The notes: generated by a model from the sequence alone, not told the origin. Counted from the stretch's first letter, positions 19,146-29,137 are shown. The stretch: DNA of 36,302 bases from Candidatus Gastranaerophilales bacterium (GCA_944325075.1 CALUYU010000018.1:1-36302); one strand, 5' to 3'. A program made the numbers and translations.

Positions 19146-21683
19146 ATGCAAATAGGTAAAACTGATTATCTTATTAAACCTAAACGAAAAGAATCAGGGT
19201 TTTTATCCCCAAAGTTAAGCACTTCTCATTCACAGTCAGCGTTTCAATTAAATAGTTTAAATAATAAGGGACCTTTAAATAATAATCAACATGATTTATC
19301 ATTTAAAGGTTCTTTTTTATATAAAGAAGCTAACAACGGTAATAAGTATCTGAAAAAAGAACTTTTGGACTTTGTTAGAAAAAATCTGGGCCATATGGGT
19401 GAGGATTTGTATAACCATATTGCGACATCTGAACTGCCTCTGGCCAAAAAGATGTTCCATGTTGACCCTAAAACAGAAGAGATTATTTTCCATAAAAAGT
19501 CCATCCCTCATTTAATAGGCGATGGACTTATTTTAAGAAACCTTCCTACCGATATACTGAATGGAATGGTTGATCTTTTAGGAAAAATTAAACCATTAGA
19601 AGGATGGGCTCAGAAAACTCATAATTCTCCGTTTATGAAAAAATTGCGGGCAGAATCTAAAATAGAAGCACAAATCAGTGCTTTAAGAGGTCTTGCTGAA
19701 ACAAGAGCAAAATTGATTAAAGAGGGGAAAACTCCTGAAGAAATTCAATCCTTTATGTTTCAGAGAAAAATGAAGATGTTTGACCCGAAATCAGGAAATT
19801 ATGATACAAAACATGAAAGATCTTTAAACAGAATTATATCAGGTATCCCTCCTGCAATTTTTCTTGCAAATGACGCTTATAACTTATCCAGAATGATGGA
19901 TGATGATAAAGATAAAGCTGAGAATGAAAAGAAAATTCGTTTCAGACAAGAAATAAGCAGAATAGGATTGAACGCATACATCACCCTTATTACATTTGGG
20001 GCACTGCAAAAGTTAATGAATAATTCTAATCTTGGAATTATGCTGACTACCGGTTTGACCGCTTTGTTTACGGAATCTTTCTCCCGTTTATCAAATGGCA
20101 AGCACATTAAACGTTTGACCCCTGAAGAAGCAAGAGCTGAAAATGAAAGAAATAATGCCCCGGAAAAAAATATTAAACCGGATACCTCTTTTAAATCTAA
20201 TAATCAAATAGAAAAAACAAATGACAAAAATCAACATAAACCGTTACTTTCGATTGATACGCTGGCAAAAGCCTCAGCAGGTGTTATTGCAGCTGGATTT
20301 GCAATAAAAGGGATAAGAAAGTTCCGGCCTGTTGACAATGCTATTAACAACTTTTTTAAACCATTTAAAAAATTGTATGCACAATTAACGGTTACTCCTG
20401 ATTACCGTATTGATGTAGAAAAATTTGAAAGAATAGTGGATGTATTGAAGGAAAACGGTTTTTATGCTGGCAAGGATAAACATAAACAGACTCTGACTGT
20501 CTTGGAAAGATTTCTGGTTAATCCGTTTAAAACCAGCTGGAATAAATTTGCAGATAAAATGAATATCAATCGCAAATTCCCTGAAAATCATACGATTAGT
20601 TATGCAACTGATCTTGCGGATGATTATATTCGGGTTGCCGCATATGCGAGAAATGCTGACGGAACAATCAGTCTTGGAGCAAGAGATAAAAAAATAAAAC
20701 CGCTTGTTAATTTTGTTATCGCACCGTTCAAGTTTGCCTGGAATACGGTAACTCTTCCGTACAGGCTTGTTGATAAATGTATAAGAGCATTTACTAAACA
20801 GCCTAAACTTGTAAAGATGCCGATTAATGATCCTAAAACTATTCAGACTATTGCTGAAAATATGAAAAAGGATTTGAAACTTAATGAAGATTTTGTAAAT
20901 AATATTGAAAGTTTTGTATCAACGCTGAAAAAGAAAACTCCTTCTGAATTAACAGATATAGAAAAGAAATTCTTATGTAGATTAGGAGATGTTGAAGCGC
21001 TTGCTAAAAGTATTGACAATATTGGGAAACAGGCACTTAAAGATAACTTTAATCCGAAAAAATTCCATGATTACGTAAGTGATAATCTGTTAAAAGCTTT
21101 TAATGCTGATACAATGTCAAATGTTTCTAACGCAGAACTTTCAAACCTGGCAAAAACCGCAGCAACAGCCGCAACATTATGGTTCCTTATGACTGATAAC
21201 TATAATATGGTTATGTTGAAATCTAACGGTAATGATGTTGACGGAGCTCAAACTAAGTTTAAAGAACGTTTTGTTCAGGAAGTTTCAAGATTATTCTATC
21301 AAACACTTCTAATTGATTTATTCAACAGTACATTCAGAAGTCAATACAACAAATCTCTGTTTGGTATGAGCTGGATTACTCTTACAAATACAACAATGGG
21401 TGAATGGTTGACAAGAAAATCCGTCGGGGTTCCTGTCGGAGCGCATACGAGAGACGAGCTCCTTGAATTGGAGGAAAAGCAGGATAATGCTACCGGTTTC
21501 TTGAAAGGTTATTACAACTTTATGCAAAGACTAACCGGAAAACGTTCAATTAAATCTTATGACATAAAAGCGAAAGGAAATAGCGTTCATTCAGATAATG
21601 TTCTTGACAGGCCGGAGCCGATGTTCCATTCTGACATCCCTTTTGAAAAAAGAACTGCTTTTAAAGATTTTATTAAGTCTTAA
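19146..21683 (+). CDS. Large protein of unknown function with an internal duplication
   Basis: I do not recognise a named family. ATG codons occur at 19137 and 19146. GGAAGG at 19131-19136 abuts the first but sits nine bases before the second, so I prefer 19146 (845 residues). Residues are numbered here from 19137 (848 residues). The first 60 or so are low-complexity and polar, ending in LSFKGSF. Two related segments are visible. About 239-325 has PPAIFLANDAYNLSRMM, then RFRQEISR and a hydrophobic stretch. About 679-765 has WFLMTDNYNMVML, then KERFVQEVSR and another hydrophobic stretch. Further hydrophobic parts (about 375-395) suggest membrane association. The middle contains two similar NPFKTSWNKF / APFKFAWNTV stretches. 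No catalytic motif is evident. It is probably lineage-specific. Confidence 0.8.
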   Translation: MQIGKTDYLIKPKRKESGFLSPKLSTSHSQSAFQLNSLNNKGPLNNNQHDLSFKGSFLYKEANNGNKYLKKELLDFVRKNLGHMGEDLYNHIATSELPLAKKMFHVDPKTEEIIFHKKSIPHLIGDGLILRNLPTDILNGMVDLLGKIKPLEGWAQKTHNSPFMKKLRAESKIEAQISALRGLAETRAKLIKEGKTPEEIQSFMFQRKMKMFDPKSGNYDTKHERSLNRIISGIPPAIFLANDAYNLSRMMDDDKDKAENEKKIRFRQEISRIGLNAYITLITFGALQKLMNNSNLGIMLTTGLTALFTESFSRLSNGKHIKRLTPEEARAENERNNAPEKNIKPDTSFKSNNQIEKTNDKNQHKPLLSIDTLAKASAGVIAAGFAIKGIRKFRPVDNAINNFFKPFKKLYAQLTVTPDYRIDVEKFERIVDVLKENGFYAGKDKHKQTLTVLERFLVNPFKTSWNKFADKMNINRKFPENHTISYATDLADDYIRVAAYARNADGTISLGARDKKIKPLVNFVIAPFKFAWNTVTLPYRLVDKCIRAFTKQPKLVKMPINDPKTIQTIAENMKKDLKLNEDFVNNIESFVSTLKKKTPSELTDIEKKFLCRLGDVEALAKSIDNIGKQALKDNFNPKKFHDYVSDNLLKAFNADTMSNVSNAELSNLAKTAATAATLWFLMTDNYNMVMLKSNGNDVDGAQTKFKERFVQEVSRLFYQTLLIDLFNSTFRSQYNKSLFGMSWITLTNTTMGEWLTRKSVGVPVGAHTRDELLELEEKQDNATGFLKGYYNFMQRLTGKRSIKSYDIKAKGNSVHSDNVLDRPEPMFHSDIPFEKRTAFKDFIKS

Positions 21684-21699
21684 ATCTTATGAAATATTC

Positions 21700-21728
21700 T
21701 AAAAAAAATGAGTCATCACTGACTCATT
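21700..21728 (-). terminator. Terminator on the minus strand (mutL side)
   Basis: AATGAGTCA (21707-21715), loop TCAC, TGACTCATT (21720-21728) form a perfect 9-bp stem. The A8 on the left side becomes a U tract only on the minus strand, so it fits mutL transcription. It is merely a hairpin for the plus-strand gene ending at 21683. Between here and the mutL stop (21729-21943) there is AT-rich sequence with a CCCGATCGGG palindrome and no gene. Confidence 0.75.
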
Positions 21729-21943
21729 GGAATTAAGAATAGCTGGAAGTATGAAAAAGATTTTTAATTTTTACATTATAATTAAAATAAATAAGTGTAA
21801 ATAATACAATCCCCCGATCGGGTATATTTTTATAATTATTTCAATAAAATATATAATTGATTTATTTTTTTTACTGAAAATAAATCTTTTGGAATTGATA
21901 TATGTAACATCCGGGTATAAAACATCCACCTGAAGTGAAGTAT

Positions 21944-23734
21944 TCAGGCATTTCTTTGAAACCAGCTTGCAAGTTCTTTATGCGGAATAATTTTATTAAT
22001 AGGACGACCATGCGGGCATGTATATGGGAGTTTTGTCGTCCGCCATTTTTTTATAATTTCCTGCATTTGCCACATAGAAAGCTTTTGCCCGGCTTTTACA
22101 GATGCTTTACAAGCAGTTGTTTTGAGAATATTTTCCTCAAGCCCGTCGATGTTTCCTTCAATATTGTCGAGTATATCGCTTAGAATTTCTTTTGGATTTG
22201 CCTTAACCAGAAGCTGCGGAACTTTTCTGAAAATAAGTTCTGTATCTGAGGTAAACTCTATTCCATAACCAAATTTTTCAAACTTATCTAAATTTTCTTT
22301 TATAAGCTCGGCCTCTGTTGCTGAAACACTAAGCACATCTGATATAAAAAGCAGTTGGGATGTAATTTGTTTTTCCTGCTGCAGTTTTTCGTAAATATAT
22401 CGTTCTTCAGCAATATGCTGATCAACAATTTCCAGCCCGTCCTCAAGTTCTATAAGAATATAAGTATTTTTGTATTGTCCAATGATTATATCTTCCGGTT
22501 CAGTTTCCGGCTCAGTTGTTCGGAAAAACTGCTGCTGTTCGGTTTCTCCACCTATTGTTCCCGGATTGAAGTTTGGCTGTTGGTTTTCATAAATATTGTT
22601 ATCGTTATTTATAAATTTATTATCTTTCGATTTGTCAAAGAATATATCGGCCGGGTTTTCACGCGGAGGAAATTCTATAATATTTTCAGTTTGGGAAATT
22701 GCATGTTGTGCGGTTGAAAACGGCGGGGTTTTGTATTCCCTTTCTTTATGATTTGACAAGCCGGCAAGTATACCGGACATAATAAAATTAAATACCTGAT
22801 TAATATTTTTGTACCGGACTTCTTTTTTTGTCGGGTGTACATTAACGTCTACTTCAGAAGGAGGAATTTCCAAGTTTAGAACGACAAAAGGATATTTCCC
22901 GTTTGCCATAAGATTTTTATAAGCCATATCAATAGCTTTTTGAAAAACCGGGCATTTTACTGTTCTTGAATTTATATAGATATGGTAATCTTTTTTGCTT
23001 GACCGGCTGAAATCAGGTGTGCTTACAAATCCGGAAATCTTTAATCCTGCAAGGTTGTCCGTTTTTAAAACCTCTTTAAGATTATCTGTAATGTTTGATG
23101 AAAAAATTTCTTTAAGATTTCTTTTTAAGTCTTGCTGTGCAGTTGTTTTAAGAACAGTTTTCCCGTTTTTCTTCAACTCAAATGCAATATCGGGATGAAT
23201 AATCGCAATAGACTGGACTATTTCCTGAATGTAAGAAAATTCTGTATTTGGATTCCGTAAAAATTTCAGGCGAGCAGGAAGGTTATAAAATAAATCTTTA
23301 ACATCCATTATTGTACCCACAGCACATCCGGTCTGGCATTGTTCGACCTCTGAGTTTTCGCAGGTAACTTTTGTTCCGTTTTCAAAATCTTTTGTTCTTG
23401 TTGTGCAGGATAATTTGGAAATTGAAATAATACTTGAGAGGGCTTCTCCGCGAAATCCTAAAGTTTCAATATCAAACAGATCTTCATCATTTTGAATTTT
23501 GCTGGTTGCATGTTTTGAAAAAGCCAGCATAATGTCATCAGGATGTATGCCGGATCCGTTATCTGCTACACGTATATTCCTGCATTCATTTGTTATTTCA
23601 ACGCTGATTTTTGTTGCGCCGGCATCAACAGAGTTTTCAACAAGTTCCTTTACCACGGATGCCGGTCTTTCAATTACCTCTCCTGCTGCAATCTGGTTTA
23701 TAAGATGTTTTGATAGTTGTTTAATTCTTCCCAT
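21944..23734 (-). CDS. mutL: DNA mismatch repair protein MutL (endonuclease type)
   Basis: The 596-residue protein couples mismatch recognition by MutS to strand incision. The N-terminal GHKL ATPase motifs are clear: NQIAAGEVIERPASVVKELV, DAGA, DNGSGI, KHATSKI, and TLGFRGEALSSI. The C-terminal domain has the metal-dependent nicking motif DQHA(X)2E(X)4E as DQHIAEERYIYE (D438 to E449, with Ile for Ala), plus ACKASVKAG and CPHGRP. It is therefore the nicking form found in bacteria without MutH. The variable linker (about 345-415) is Asn/Gln-rich. The ATG follows GAGGGAT. It diverges from the methyltransferase gene across 127 bases. Confidence 0.97.
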   Translation of the reverse strand: MGRIKQLSKHLINQIAAGEVIERPASVVKELVENSVDAGATKISVEITNECRNIRVADNGSGIHPDDIMLAFSKHATSKIQNDEDLFDIETLGFRGEALSSIISISKLSCTTRTKDFENGTKVTCENSEVEQCQTGCAVGTIMDVKDLFYNLPARLKFLRNPNTEFSYIQEIVQSIAIIHPDIAFELKKNGKTVLKTTAQQDLKRNLKEIFSSNITDNLKEVLKTDNLAGLKISGFVSTPDFSRSSKKDYHIYINSRTVKCPVFQKAIDMAYKNLMANGKYPFVVLNLEIPPSEVDVNVHPTKKEVRYKNINQVFNFIMSGILAGLSNHKEREYKTPPFSTAQHAISQTENIIEFPPRENPADIFFDKSKDNKFINNDNNIYENQQPNFNPGTIGGETEQQQFFRTTEPETEPEDIIIGQYKNTYILIELEDGLEIVDQHIAEERYIYEKLQQEKQITSQLLFISDVLSVSATEAELIKENLDKFEKFGYGIEFTSDTELIFRKVPQLLVKANPKEILSDILDNIEGNIDGLEENILKTTACKASVKAGQKLSMWQMQEIIKKWRTTKLPYTCPHGRPINKIIPHKELASWFQRNA

Positions 23735-23861
23735 ATTTTATCCCTCGCTTATTTAAAATTTACATCAAATAAAATTTCATCTAAACGTTTGATTACAAAT
23801 TTGAAACATTTCTATAAGATTAAATAGTAAAAAAGTATATTAAACGGGAGAGAGGGATAAG

Positions 23862-24734
23862 TTGGCTAAGTTGAAATCCAATACAATATTACAACCGGTC
23901 AAAAAAGCCGATTTGCAGGTAGTCAAGCCTATAAAAACTACCAAGTACAGTGATATAAATTTGAATGAATGGAAAAGTTACGACCATATAAAAACAGATA
24001 CTCTTTGGGAATTCCCGGCCCGTTTGAAGGAAGGCGGGCATTCAAACGAATATCATGGAAATTACATCCCGCAAATTGCCCAGCAGCTTTATGAAAGATT
24101 TACAAAGAAAAATGATATTGTACTTGATATGTTTTTCGGTTCCGGAACCTCCGGGATTGAAGCAATAAATATGAACAGACGCTGTATCGGGGTTGAACTT
24201 AAAGAGGATTTGGCAGAAAGTGTATCTGAAAAGTTCACGCCAAAACAGCTTGTTACAGATGTAAATATTATTTGTGCCGATAGTACAACAGAGATTGCTG
24301 TAGAAAAGGTCAAGGCAAGGCTTGATATTATGGGCGAAGAAAAGGCTCAGTTTTTAATGCTGCACCCGCCTTATGATGATATCATCAAGTTTTCCGATAA
24401 AAAGGAAGATTTATCCAATTGTGCTACAACCGAAGAATTTTACGATTTGTTTGAAAAAGTAGCAAAGAACGGATACAATTTGCTTGAAAAAGGCCGTTTT
24501 GCCGCTTTAATTATCGGTGACAAATATGCAAATTCACAGCTTATTCCGCTTGGTTTTGAGTGTATGAGAAGAATGAATAATGTTGGATTTATTACTAAAT
24601 CGATTATTGTGAAAGATATGCAGGGAAATGAACGCGCTAAAGGTAAGAACGCAAACTTATGGCGATATCGTGCTTTAGCCGGTGGGTTTTATATTTTTAA
24701 GCACGAATACGTTATGCTCTTTCAAAAAGTGTAA
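23862..24734 (+). CDS. Solitary DNA methyltransferase (N6-adenine/N4-cytosine class)
   Basis: The 290-residue protein has a SAM-binding motif I, LDMFFGSGTSGIEA (from L88), and a catalytic-type motif IV written HPPY (168-171) in place of the usual DPPY/SPPY. The motif order is I before IV, preceded by a motif-X-like GNYIPQIAQQLYERF. The start is TTG at 23862, six bases after AGAGGGAT; no nearby ATG is better. No restriction endonuclease or specificity gene is adjacent, so this looks like an orphan enzyme, perhaps for regulation or strand marking. The target sequence cannot be read from the protein. It diverges from mutL, a suggestive but unproven link to repair. Confidence 0.85.
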   Translation: MAKLKSNTILQPVKKADLQVVKPIKTTKYSDINLNEWKSYDHIKTDTLWEFPARLKEGGHSNEYHGNYIPQIAQQLYERFTKKNDIVLDMFFGSGTSGIEAINMNRRCIGVELKEDLAESVSEKFTPKQLVTDVNIICADSTTEIAVEKVKARLDIMGEEKAQFLMLHPPYDDIIKFSDKKEDLSNCATTEEFYDLFEKVAKNGYNLLEKGRFAALIIGDKYANSQLIPLGFECMRRMNNVGFITKSIIVKDMQGNERAKGKNANLWRYRALAGGFYIFKHEYVMLFQKV

Positions 24735-24783
24735 TTCCTTACCGTTCATGCATTCATGATATTTTATATAAAAGAAAGTATAG

Positions 24784-24817
24784 AAAACCGGAAGTTATTT
24801 AACTTCCGGTTTTTTCT
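24784..24817. terminator. Bidirectional terminator between methyltransferase and LysM genes
   Basis: AAAACCGGAAGTTA pairs perfectly with TAACTTCCGGTTTT across a two- to three-base loop. A T6 run follows on the plus strand and a T4 run on the minus strand. It lies between two converging genes. Confidence 0.9.
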
Positions 24818-24828
24818 CTATATATTTT

Positions 24829-25512
24829 TTATTCTGTTGCTTCGGTTGTTTGTTCTGTTGAACTGTTATTTTCACTCATCGGAATAATTAGCTTTTGTCC
24901 GATTGCCAGTTTATTTGGATCAGTCATATTATTCGCTTTCATAATCATATTAATTTTATCCGGCGAGTAGGAACCGTAAAATCTTCTGGCAATACTTTCC
25001 ATAGTATCTCCGCTTTGAACAGTATACTCTTCATTTGCAGCAACTGACGCAGATGTTTCTGTAGCTGTTGTATTTGTGTCACTTTCAGATGACGGAAGGA
25101 AATTCAATTTATCATCCTGATTAGTTTGCGTTTTTGCAGACGGAGCAGTGGCTGCCGGCAATTTGAAGTTTAGTTTGAAATTAGGATGAAAATTCCCTGA
25201 ACTCATTCGTATAAATGCTGAGACAAGTAAAGTTGCAATTATTCCGGCAACAAACCCTATGCCGAGATAAACAATAGGGGATCTTTCGCCTTTAGGCATT
25301 TTAAAATCTTTCCATAACAGGTCAAGTTCTTTTTCTTTATTAGGTCTTACGTAGACTTCCGGCGAACCGTCCTCTATCGGTTCACTGTTGATACTAATAT
25401 CATCATTGCTATTTGTTGTGCTATTTTTAAATTTTGTTAATGCTTCCAGCACGGCCATTTTCTCCTTTGATAAGTTTGATCTTCTGATAGTTGAACTTTT
25501 CATTCTTTCCAT
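24829..25512 (-). CDS. LysM-domain single-pass membrane protein
   Basis: The 227-residue protein has a cytoplasmic N-terminal tail (1-78, rich in Ser, Lys and Asn), one membrane helix (79-101, IVYLGIGFVAGIIATLLVSA), a Ser/Thr/Ala-rich linker, and a LysM module at 163-211 beginning YTVQSGDTMESIARRFYG. LysM binds N-acetylglucosamine-containing glycans, so the protein probably anchors at or senses peptidoglycan. The start is ATG at 25512 or the in-frame ATG at 25503; GGGGT sits close upstream and favours neither strongly. No enzymatic domain is attached. It converges with the methyltransferase. Confidence 0.88.
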   Translation of the reverse strand: MERMKSSTIRRSNLSKEKMAVLEALTKFKNSTTNSNDDISINSEPIEDGSPEVYVRPNKEKELDLLWKDFKMPKGERSPIVYLGIGFVAGIIATLLVSAFIRMSSGNFHPNFKLNFKLPAATAPSAKTQTNQDDKLNFLPSSESDTNTTATETSASVAANEEYTVQSGDTMESIARRFYGSYSPDKINMIMKANNMTDPNKLAIGQKLIIPMSENNSSTEQTTEATE

Positions 25513-25588
25513 ACCCCAATCCAGTTATTCTTCTATTATGTGTTTGTATGTTAGCATGACTAACCACGTATTACAAGCTTTTGTAAAT

Positions 25589-26073
25589 TTAAGTGAAGAA
25601 TAACCATAACGTCTGCTAACATTATTAAGTTGTTATCCGAATGTTATAGTTTTTGTTCACTTTTTCTTTTTGAAAGCAGGCAAAAAGAAAAAGTGAACCG
25701 AAAAAGAAAAACTTGCCATGCACCTTCACCGCCTTAGGCGGTGATTAGACCAAATGATAAACTGAAATGCTAACGCATTTCCACTTTATGGCTCACTATC
25801 ACGCTCATTATTATTCGCGCACGTTCGCCTGCCGAGCGTGTGCAGTAGCACAATAGCGAGGCTAAAAGTTTTTGTGCATTAGCACAAAAGTTTTCATTAG
25901 TATTTATTCGGCGACCATAGGGAGACGATGTTTAATTGCGTGTTTCCTTTTCTTTGGTTCGTTTCTTTTCCTTTGTTGCGATGCAAAGGAAAAGAAACGA
26001 ACACAAAACAACCAAAACTTCTGCCTATCAATTTTAATAATAGCGGCAGACGTTATGGTTATTCTTCACTTAA
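25589..26073. mobile_element. 485-bp non-coding element with terminal inverted repeats and a chain of hairpins (MITE-like)
   Basis: The ends, 25589-25616 and 26046-26073, are perfect 28-bp inverted repeats beginning TTAAGTGAAGAATAACC. After a 4-bp mismatch they pair for 8 more bases (25621-25628 with 26034-26041). The interior holds successive hairpins: 25655-25698 (18-bp perfect stem, GTTCACTTTTTCTTTTTG arm), 25727-25743 (CACCGCC/GGCGGTG), 25764-25781 (GAAATGC/GCATTTC), 25817-25843 (11 bp with two wobbles), 25870-25889 (TTTTGTGC/GCACAAAA) and 25957-26002 (19-bp perfect stem). The element accounts for most of the 663-base gap between the LysM gene and fusA. No plausible gene is inside; open frames there are short and hairpin-derived. 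TTAA or TA at each end could be target duplication. A mobile, non-autonomous element is inference; a structured RNA is the alternative. Confidence 0.75.
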
Positions 26074-26086
26074 CTTCATAACATTC

Positions 26087-26114
26087 TTGAAAAATTCTAT
26101 GTTCATGAGATAAT
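26087..26114 (+). promoter_or_regulatory. Likely fusA promoter
   Basis: TTGAAA (26087-26092), a 16-bp spacer, then GATAAT (26109-26114). It begins only 14 bases beyond the right end of the TIR element, so the element sits directly upstream of it. Confidence 0.5.
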
Positions 26115-26175
26115 TTGGATAAGGCTAAATAATAAATAGCAGAAGTTACACAATTATATAAAAAGGAAAAACAAA

Positions 26176-28266
26176 ATGGCTAGAAAAACTCCATTAGAAA
26201 AAATCAGAAACATTGGTATTGCCGCTCACATTGACGCCGGTAAAACCACTACTACTGAACGTATTTTGTTTTACACAGGTAAAACGCATAAAATCGGAGA
26301 AGTTCATGACGGTGCTGCTGTAACAGACTTCATGGAACAGGAAAGAGAAAGAGGTATCACAATCCAGTCAGCTGCTGTAACCGCAACCTGGAAAGGACAC
26401 CAAATTAATATTATTGATACCCCGGGACACGTTGACTTTACAATTGAAGTAGAACGTTCTTTGCGTGTATTAGACGGCGTTGTTGCTGTATTCTGTGCAG
26501 TAGGTGGTGTTCAATCACAGTCTGAAACAGTTTGGAGACAAGCTAACAGATATGAAGTTCCTCGTATGGTATTTGTTAACAAAATGGATCGTACAGGAGC
26601 TAACTTCTATCGTGTAGTTGACCAAATCAGAAACAGATTAGGCGCAAATGCACATCCTATCAGACTTCCAATCGGGGCAGAAGATAAATTTACCGGTTTG
26701 ATAGATCTTTTCACTATGAAAGCTGAAATCTATACAAATGACCTTGGTACTGATATTAAAGAAGAAGAAATTCCTGCTGATATGCTTGAAGAAGCTAAAA
26801 AATACAGAGAAGCTCTTGTTGAAGCAATCGCAGAAACAGACGATGATTTAATGATGAAATATCTTGAAGGTGAAGAAATTACTGTAGATGAGTTGAAGAA
26901 AGGCTTGAGAAAAGCTGTTTGCGATAACAAAATCGTTCCGGTAACTTGTGGTACAGCCTTCAAAAATAAAGGTGTTCAGCTGCTCTTAGACTCAATCGTA
27001 GAACTTATGCCATCACCGGTTGATGTAAAGGCTATAGAAGGTGAACTTGAAGACGGAACTAAGGTTGAAAGACATTCATCTGATGATGAGCCATTCTCTG
27101 CACTTGCATTCAAAGTTATGACAGACCCTTATGTTGGTCGTTTAACTTTCTTGAGAATATATTCCGGGAAATTAACTTCAGGCTCATATGTTCTTAACGC
27201 TACTAACGGTAAAAAAGAACGTATTTCAAGATTGGTTCAAATGTATGCTGACCAGAGAATCGAAGAAGATGAAGTTTACGCAGGCGATATCTGTGCTGCT
27301 GTTGGTTTGAAAGATACTACAACGGGTGATACATTATGCGACGAAAAAGCCCCTATTATTTTGGAAAGAATGTCTTTCCCTGAACCGGTTATTTCAGTTG
27401 CTATTGAGCCTAAAACAAAAGCAGACCAGGATAAAATGGGTATTGCTCTTCAAAAACTTGCAGAGGAAGATCCTTCATTCCGTGTTAAATCAGATTCTGA
27501 AACCGGGCAAACAATTATTTCAGGTATGGGTGAACTTCACCTTGATATTATTGTAGACCGTTTGTTAAGAGAATTTAAGGTTGACGCTAACGTTGGTAAA
27601 CCTCAGGTTGCATACCGTGAAACTATCCGCGGAAATGCTGATCAGGATTCTAAATTTATTCGTCAGTCAGGCGGTAAAGGTCAATACGGTCACGTTAAAA
27701 TCAGAATTTCTCCTGCTGAAGAAAATGCCGGTTTTGTATTTGAAAACAAAATTGTTGGTGGTGCTATTCCGAAAGAATACATTGAACCTGCAAGAAAAGG
27801 TATGGAAGAAGCTCTTGAAGGTGGTATTTTGGCCGGATTCCCTATGATAGACGTAAAAGTAGAACTTTATGACGGTTCTTACCACGAAGTTGACTCTTCA
27901 GAAATGGCATTCAAAATCGCCGGATCTATGGCTATTAAAGAAGGCTGCCGTAAAGCAAAACCTTGTATTCTTGAGCCTATGATGAAGGTTGAAATTGAAG
28001 TTCCGGAAGAAAATACCGGTGATATTATCGGTGATATTTCTTCAAGAAGAGGACGTGTTGAAGGTATGGAAATTATCGAAGGCACAGGAATTCAGAAAAT
28101 CAACGCTATTGTTCCTCTGGCTGAAATGTTTGGTTATGCAACCGACATAAGATCAAAAACCCAGGGAAGAGGTACTTTCTCTATGGAATTCAAATGCTAT
28201 GAGCAAGTGCCGGCTAATATTGAAAAAGAAATTATTGAAAAATCGGGTGTTACATCTAAAGAATAA
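26176..28266 (+). CDS. fusA: Translation elongation factor G
   Basis: The 696-residue GTPase drives ribosomal translocation. Seen: the P-loop AHIDAGKTT (17-25, K23), the switch motif [15 protein letters not shown] from D81, NKMD at 135-138, then domains II-V, ending with the domain IV/V signatures GGKGQYGHV and [13 protein letters not shown]. Length and motifs are canonical. AAGGA precedes the ATG. The usual str-operon neighbours (rpsL, rpsG, tuf) are absent here, so this copy stands alone, with its own promoter and a terminator after it. Confidence 0.97.
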   Translation: MARKTPLEKIRNIGIAAHIDAGKTTTTERILFYTGKTHKIGEVHDGAAVTDFMEQERERGITIQSAAVTATWKGHQINIIDTPGHVDFTIEVERSLRVLDGVVAVFCAVGGVQSQSETVWRQANRYEVPRMVFVNKMDRTGANFYRVVDQIRNRLGANAHPIRLPIGAEDKFTGLIDLFTMKAEIYTNDLGTDIKEEEIPADMLEEAKKYREALVEAIAETDDDLMMKYLEGEEITVDELKKGLRKAVCDNKIVPVTCGTAFKNKGVQLLLDSIVELMPSPVDVKAIEGELEDGTKVERHSSDDEPFSALAFKVMTDPYVGRLTFLRIYSGKLTSGSYVLNATNGKKERISRLVQMYADQRIEEDEVYAGDICAAVGLKDTTTGDTLCDEKAPIILERMSFPEPVISVAIEPKTKADQDKMGIALQKLAEEDPSFRVKSDSETGQTIISGMGELHLDIIVDRLLREFKVDANVGKPQVAYRETIRGNADQDSKFIRQSGGKGQYGHVKIRISPAEENAGFVFENKIVGGAIPKEYIEPARKGMEEALEGGILAGFPMIDVKVELYDGSYHEVDSSEMAFKIAGSMAIKEGCRKAKPCILEPMMKVEIEVPEENTGDIIGDISSRRGRVEGMEIIEGTGIQKINAIVPLAEMFGYATDIRSKTQGRGTFSMEFKCYEQVPANIEKEIIEKSGVTSKE

Positions 28267-28290
28267 TTTCTTTGAAAATATATCTATAAT

Positions 28291-28325
28291 AAAAAGACTT
28301 CTGCAGTTTGCGGAAGTCTTTTTTG
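28291..28325. terminator. Terminator after fusA, usable from both sides
   Basis: AAAAAGACTTC (28291-28301) pairs with GAAGTCTTTTT (28313-28323), followed by T. The A5 on the left gives a U tract on the minus strand, which serves the converging pilin pseudogene. Confidence 0.88.
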
Positions 28326-29137
28326 CTGGAAAGCTATCTATAGCCGACTTGCGTGATTTATAGCTTATACGGGTAATCATCTTTAAACTCCCATCCGTCT
28401 ATTTCAAGCAGACGAGTGCAGCAGCTTAAACTTGTTCCTTTACAGCTGTTAAGAAGTTGATTTCAGTCATTCCTTGCCTGAATGTTAAGGCATCCTGCGC
28501 CAAAATATTGATTTTTGTTTTCAAAATATATGTTCTTGTGGTCGCCGGCACATAAATAAAATCGGAATATATCTCTCCCGTCTGTATTGGGGTTACTCCG
28601 ACCGTTTATATCATAATGAAAATCAAGACAATCTCCGTTATGAACCATGACAATTGCTTCATCACTAAAATAAATAGTTGTCAGATCATCAAAGTCAGAA
28701 TCCTTTTCAACAACTTTAGTATATTTAATGTATGGCAAAATATAGGTATTTAAGAATGCCATAGTATCTTTACCGCCTGCATCTCTATCATACTGCTTTT
28801 GCCATTGTCATCTAAGATTGGATTACCATTATCATCTTTTAAAATATTATTTGGAGTTTTCGTCCAGTATTTGGGTTCTCCGTAATCCTTTTGAGCCATA
28901 AGAATTGCCTGGCTCATTGTACTGTTAAACTTTTTAAGCCTTGATGAGTATTCTATTTTTCTTTGGTTTGCCAATAATGCCGGCAAAGTCATAGCAGCAA
29001 CAACCCCGATTATGCCCAGGGTTATAAGAACTTCTGCTAACGTAAATGCGGCCCTGCGTGGCATTTTGTTGGTTGGGCATACTTGGCAAACATTAGATTT
29101 ATTGACATTGAAATCTGTATATTCTTGCAGGTGGCAA

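Noticed and set aside
25872-26113. Two overlapping open frames of 61-69 codons inside the TIR element
   Set aside because: They translate hairpin arms, have no ribosome binding site and end in the inverted repeat.
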